Assembly: GCF_019219025.1 (NCBI RefSeq)
Contig: NZ_JAHUWN010000054.1
Coordinates: 1 to 15,566 of the forward strand
DNA length: 15,566 nt
Source of the DNA: Bacillus sp. sid0103
GTDB taxonomy: Bacteria; Bacillota; Bacilli; Bacillales_B; DSM-18226
Direction of reading: 5' to 3'
The notes below the pieces were generated by a model. That model had not been told where the DNA came from and searched no databases. It saw only the letters and a program-made list of their open reading frames with translations. How positions within the stretch are numbered: position 1 is the stretch's first letter; each line of letters opens with the position of its first letter. Positions 13,801 to 15,566 of the stretch are shown here, piece by piece. The translations under genes and the position numbers were made by a program.

Positions 13801-14378
13801 TTTAAATCCTTAAATTCCGTTGGAGCTATAACCTCTCTTAAAAAACGATTGTTTTCCTCTGCTAATTGAATAACAGAAGTTTGTTTTTCTAATAATTTAT
13901 TAAAACCTGCTTCTGTTATTTTTTCTAGGTTATCTAGTTTACTAAGAAGGACCAAAAACTCTGGTTCCCAATATTTTATTTTATAAGCATTTAAATTAAG
14001 GGTTATTAATTCGAAAAATGGGCGAATTAGATCTTGGTACTGAGGAAAAGATTCAATATATGGCTCCAGATTTAATCTATTTTCATCAATTTTTTCTGGG
14101 GTTCCTTCTAAAACCCAATGAAATACTTCGTCTCTGTTTATTGAATCTTGTAATATTTTTATAACAAAATCTTCTGGTAAATCTAATGAGACTTTCGCAT
14201 CTTCAATTGCAGCTTTGAACATAAATGTTGTTTTTTGAGCATAATTATCTTTAACCCATTTATCTTGTACATCACGGTAAAATTTTGAGTTTTTTATTTT
14301 AGGAAATAGAAAAGAAAAAAATTTACCACCAAAAAGTTTTAAAAAGGTACCTAATGCCGTTGGTTCCAATATAATCAC
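10821..14378 (-). CDS. TPR protein with C-terminal PIN-like domain
   Basis: A 1185-aa cytoplasmic protein, the largest in the window. The first ~170 residues form an N-terminal domain with a hydrophobic start (LGTFLKLFGGKFFSFLFP) and helices. From ~190 to ~830 it is a long tandem array of tetratricopeptide-like helix pairs (for example ILELNAIIAKTYIESKEYDESIRYLYTAI and EIVTLADVYIKTGKTDEAISLLKG). Residues ~885-1085 look PIN-like: ILCDFTTLL with Asp891, YIHQEQFDAALQEF, then LVDSVSVRDYA (Asp1016) and a STIDLITLFLAQNKI...LLMLGYVLIPI end. PIN domains are metal-dependent RNases. A large TPR sensor plus nuclease, encoded alone on a mobile element, suggests abortive-infection defence; this is inference. 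The frame opens with GTG at 14378, but AGGTGAT best serves TTG at 14369. Low-GC cargo. Confidence 0.72.
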   Translation of the reverse strand: MIILEPTALGTFLKLFGGKFFSFLFPKIKNSKFYRDVQDKWVKDNYAQKTTFMFKAAIEDAKVSLDLPEDFVIKILQDSINRDEVFHWVLEGTPEKIDENRLNLEPYIESFPQYQDLIRPFFELITLNLNAYKIKYWEPEFLVLLSKLDNLEKITEAGFNKLLEKQTSVIQLAEENNRFLREVIAPTEFKDLNELINVRKLITAREKANERLRKPNLKRNEILELNAIIAKTYIESKEYDESIRYLYTAITNCDDEPRKYRLESLINIFQSNFEKAHEIIKKAIEIEGETIPNIEILINILIEQKMFDEALKIIEGQTVGGHEILKANILLSLNEFEKVNHIANGKLEIDSSDIDWLMLKAESCILKIENDINNNKIVYPEQALHNVIPLLEQVEKSAGENREILKRVKELKAALYFRNNKFSEAKLLYEELFLENKDFSGLFFKNLLLNCLCSKDWGKSISLLEDKGSEQQLSNEEIVTLADVYIKTGKTDEAISLLKGNEAYFRTSTKFPYRFYFSYIDVLFSVFKYKEIDNLINSIEKEGNNPHPVIILKGYYSYKNQDWENVINYLEPNIDQLDEVDLIETKSFLSAGYLNRGTKEDYIKLKTIIVSMPHWIQHEFLVNRYVQALFHLGEYQNIINLYEEIPHKSKFLFDIITTIYFNLGWYDIAMENYLTLYQQSGNLEYQLRYANCLYRSGKIKDCLEILSTAEKRVEKSGKTGDFQLLSLSFMDAREYRKAMEYSFKTYKSGKDNHHAWGFFIIQMSQLGQFVDNPDEEWIKEYQKMFTEFEKVFPDERPPFKMVPTLEDGKISNELIEELKHSKDVTSLIKTLLDDNKFPISFLVSVMNKGPFETWAHIANTKDNYLWTLNGSIEEIFNGAFISGLSSNILCDFTTLLTIQYLDLLDLLKYKFKLYIHQEQFDAALQEFTRNKLINEKGLKLLSYQDGNVRMIEYTSEQVKETLRKQENLIKWVEENCIKLGNVIKNNHTEENEDNTINFLNNPLELCKDKSLTMLVDSVSVRDYAKEYYEVNCFSTIDLITLFLAQNKIDKEKHHQLIGKLLMLGYVLIPIHSDLFIYYLKNNNYKITYEISLLFDYLKLKSFNEDFLINFIAEIFHWIWIENIPINDRRLLTDELCSVISINKNKSVVTKKIIDHSKTIFSFLVEHQWEKMKECIEEWIEAQSII

Positions 14379-14530
14379 CTAACTAATATAAATTTTCTAG
14401 CTCAATATAAATTGTACATTTTTCCAACAATGTAATCTACATGAAATAAAATATCAATTTTATGTATGTAACTTTTCGCATAATGATAAAATGTAATAAA
14501 GTAGTTGAGTTAAGCAATTAACTTATTTGT

Positions 14531-14564
14531 CCTGTACTTACTCCGATTAGTACAGGATTTTTTT
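14531..14564 (+). terminator. terminator with loop ACTCCGATT (copy 1)
   Basis: CCTGTACT (14531-14538) pairs perfectly with AGTACAGG (14549-14556), followed by A and seven T residues. The loop region TTACTCCGATTAGTA (14538-14552) is identical to 14951-14965. The T tract serves plus-strand transcripts, yet no plus-strand gene precedes it in 14379-14530, so a small RNA may end here. That stretch otherwise shows no gene. Confidence 0.75.
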
Positions 14565-14820
14565 ATTTATTAGAAGCATCATTAATTTCACTTATCTCTT
14601 TTTTAATACGATTGAGGTACATATCATGTAATCCAATTTTTCCTGAGAGATATTCAACATCTTTTTTTATCTCTATATACTCAAGAATTAATTCCCTTAA
14701 TAATTCACCCCTGGGACCACAAGAGTAGTCAACAATCTCCTTTACAACTTTATATCGCTCAGCGGCCTCCAAATTCTTAATATGCTCCAAAACTTCCTTG
14801 GCTGTCTGCATTTTCTTCAT
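14563..14820 (-). CDS. hypothetical helical protein, 85 aa
   Basis: An 85-aa all-helical, highly charged protein starting at an ATG with the ideal site GGAGGAATTATTAA just upstream. An alternative ATG lies three codons in. Residues ~5-30 (AKEVLEHIKNLEAAERYKVVKEIVDY) and ~38-80 (GELLRELILEYIEIKKDVEYLSGKI..., with LNRIKKEISEIN) should form coiled coils. No family is recognised and no membrane segment is visible. It is transcribed towards the large TPR gene and could be its partner, although the spacing (~185 bp) and the plus-strand terminator at its 3' end suggest separate units. Confidence 0.65.
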   Translation of the reverse strand: MKKMQTAKEVLEHIKNLEAAERYKVVKEIVDYSCGPRGELLRELILEYIEIKKDVEYLSGKIGLHDMYLNRIKKEISEINDASNK

Positions 14821-14936
14821 TTAATAATTCCTCCTAATCATTCACTTCATCAGATTTAAAAAGCCACAGCCTACACTATGACTTTTTTATTATAAAATAA
14901 AAATTTTATTTATTGTTTTTTTAAAATTTAGTTGTG

Positions 14937-14978
14937 CTATTACCCAGTATTTACTCCGATTAGTAATAGGATTTTTTT
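14937..14978 (+). terminator. terminator with loop ACTCCGATT (copy 2)
   Basis: CTATTAC (14937-14943) pairs with GTAATAG (14963-14969), followed by GGA and eight T residues. The 15-nt loop segment TTACTCCGATTAGTA (14951-14965) and the GGATTTTTTT end are shared with copy 1. No plus-strand gene precedes it in 14821-14936, so it may end a second small RNA. Confidence 0.65.
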
Positions 14979-15028
14979 TGATCTTTTATTATTTACATAC
15001 TTTTTTCATCATTCAATTTACGTTTTTC

Positions 15029-15100
15029 GTGGAGCAGATAGAAGAGTATTACAAGGAGGACAATGTACCAAATGTTGACCCCTTGAATACGATATTCTGA
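15029..15100 (+). pseudogene. possible 3' remnant of a phage gene
   Basis: A short frame from a GTG at 15029 encodes a protein-like tail: VEQIEEYYKEDNVPNVDP, ending LNTIF, with its TGA forming part of the AGGTG ribosome site of the next gene, as in a normal operon. Upstream the frame only reads low-complexity Phe/Ile codons and there is no ribosome site for the GTG. It is most likely the end of a gene lost upstream, or a very small peptide gene. Within it, a strong AAGGAGG precedes a 7-codon frame at 15063. Confidence 0.3.
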
Positions 15101-15111
15101 GGTGTTGCACC

Positions 15112-15231
15112 ATGAAGGTTAAATACTCTGAACGAGGTACATTTAATGCTGAGAAAGCCACTAAAGCTCTAATCGAATTAACAAACAAAATTAAAAAAAG
15201 TAATAATAATGAAGGAAAAAAAATTAGTTAA
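15112..15231 (+). CDS. small basic protein, 39 aa
   Basis: The ATG follows TGAGGTG with nine bases between. The product MKVKYSERGTFNAEKATKAL... ends with a lysine- and asparagine-rich tail (KIKKSNNNEGKKIS). It is short, basic and mostly helical. No known family is recognised with confidence. It sits at the end opposite the integrase, close to attR, where directionality factors of serine-recombinase elements can lie (SPbeta is the example I have in mind), so an excision-helper role is possible but unproven. A terminator follows at once. Confidence 0.5.
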   Translation: MKVKYSERGTFNAEKATKALIELTNKIKKSNNNEGKKIS

Positions 15232-15262
15232 CTCGTATACCCTTTGGTGTACGAGTTTTCCT
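15230..15262 (+). terminator. terminator after the 39-aa gene
   Basis: AACTCGTATAC (15230-15240) pairs with GTGTACGAGTT (15248-15258), 11 pairs with one G-U, followed by TT and more T residues. The stem overlaps the stop codon of the upstream gene. Confidence 0.82.
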
Positions 15263-15299
15263 TTTTATTATAAAATTTAATTAGGTGGTGATATACATA

Positions 15300-15449
15300 A
15301 TGAATTCTGAATATTCCGAAAGAGAACTTATAGAAATGACGAAAATATTGGAACTTTATTCAAAGTTGAAGGATACTGAAGTCTTTAAGATTTTTTATGA
15401 AGAAACAGATGTGTTTAAACGAGTAAAATTAGAAAAGTTACAGATGTAA
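15300..15449 (+). CDS. small acidic/helical protein crossing attR, 49 aa
   Basis: The ATG is preceded by the strong ribosome site AGGTGGTGAT. The product, MNSEYSERELIEMTKILELY followed by SKLKDTEVFKIFYEE and ending VKLEKLQM, is a helical protein with no membrane segment. Its last codon and the stop (15447-15449) come from chromosomal DNA beyond attR. In the excised circle the frame would instead run through attP and stop at 237-239, giving about 85 residues and overlapping the recombinase start in another frame. It is the last element gene and a candidate recombination directionality factor or recombinase regulator. The role is inferred from place only. Confidence 0.6.
   Translation: MNSEYSERELIEMTKILELYSKLKDTEVFKIFYEETDVFKRVKLEKLQM
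15437..15448. other. attR, right attachment junction
   Basis: GTTACAGATGTA matches attL (119-130) with an identical ACAGAT. To its left lies TAGAAAA (15430-15436), and at attL the element side continues with TTTTCTA (133-139). Rejoined in a circle, these form an inverted repeat around a 14-nt centre, the expected form of an attP site for a large serine recombinase. Confidence 0.75.
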
Positions 15450-15566
15450 AGTGGTTAGACGGGAAGTATGTATATGAAGTAAATAAAAGTGACGGATTAT
15501 TCATTGAATCCGCCTTACAATTACTCTCAGAATTTGATGGCGTTGTGATGGAGAAAGAACAAATTG
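15446..15566 (+). pseudogene. 3' fragment of interrupted host gene (runs off window)
   Basis: From 15446 the frame reads VKWLDGKYVYEVNKSDGLF, then IESALQLLSEFDG and VVMEKEQI, and continues past the window end. No start codon with a ribosome site belongs to it. It is the missing remainder of the gene begun at 44-127: the joined frame is uninterrupted and the two halves make one beta-rich domain. The tryptophan and VYEVN segment look like further strands of the same barrel. Confidence 0.85.

Noticed and set aside
11353..13869. Several 60-110-aa plus-strand frames inside the TPR gene, and a 74-aa minus-strand frame at 11963-12187
   Set aside because: All lie within the uninterrupted 1185-codon TPR frame, lack ribosome sites and have shadow-like composition.
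1..15566. Complete prophage
   Set aside because: No terminase, portal, tape measure, baseplate, holin or endolysin is found between the two att sites, and 15 kb is too short for a full siphovirus.

Overview
The window appears to hold one complete integrated mobile element of about 15.3 kb in a low-GC Firmicute chromosome, most likely a Bacillaceae host. The host call rests on AT-rich DNA, strong GGAGG-type ribosome sites, Bacillus-style intergenic repeats and protein style. The clearest evidence for an insertion is that a small chromosomal gene is split. Its 5' part lies at 44-127 and its 3' part at 15446 to the window end. Joining the two at a shared ACAGAT core restores one open frame. A large serine recombinase starts about 70 bp inside the left junction, as expected for an integrase next to attL.

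Layout. (1) 44-127: 5' half of the target gene and attL. (2) 193-1677: serine recombinase, then a strong terminator. (3) 1797-2547: promoter with a palindrome in its spacer, a coiled-coil protein of unknown function, and a terminator. (4) 2611-5504, minus strand: cargo, with a methyltransferase-like protein, two small membrane proteins and a SUKH (SMI1/KNR4) protein, among Bacillus-type repeats. (5) 5732-10581, plus strand: a phage-like module. It has a short leader with a terminator, a ribbon-helix-helix regulator, two very small genes, a large hairpin over the start of an unknown 338-aa protein, a ~470-nt gene-free stretch dense in RNA-like hairpins and ending in a terminator, a prohead protease/HK97 capsid fusion, a TP901-1-type tail tube protein and a 70-aa protein. 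(6) 10821-14378, minus strand: a 1185-aa TPR protein with a probable PIN-like nuclease domain, a candidate defence gene. (7) 14531-15449: a small minus-strand gene between two terminators with identical loops, then two tiny plus-strand genes leading into attR.

The most interesting part is 7503-10300. A structured RNA candidate sits directly in front of a capsid gene. Only a capsid (with protease) and a tail tube are encoded: no terminase, portal, connector, tape measure or lysis gene is visible anywhere between the att sites. That fits a phage satellite that borrows or sabotages a helper phage, or a domesticated capsid system, better than a complete prophage. Two promoters with the same box (TGTCCAGAAAA, then a -10 at the same distance) drive the two terminated RNAs of this module, suggesting joint control. 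The flanking minus-strand genes look like accessory defence or immunity cargo. Functions given for the RNA, the satellite lifestyle and the defence genes are inferences.
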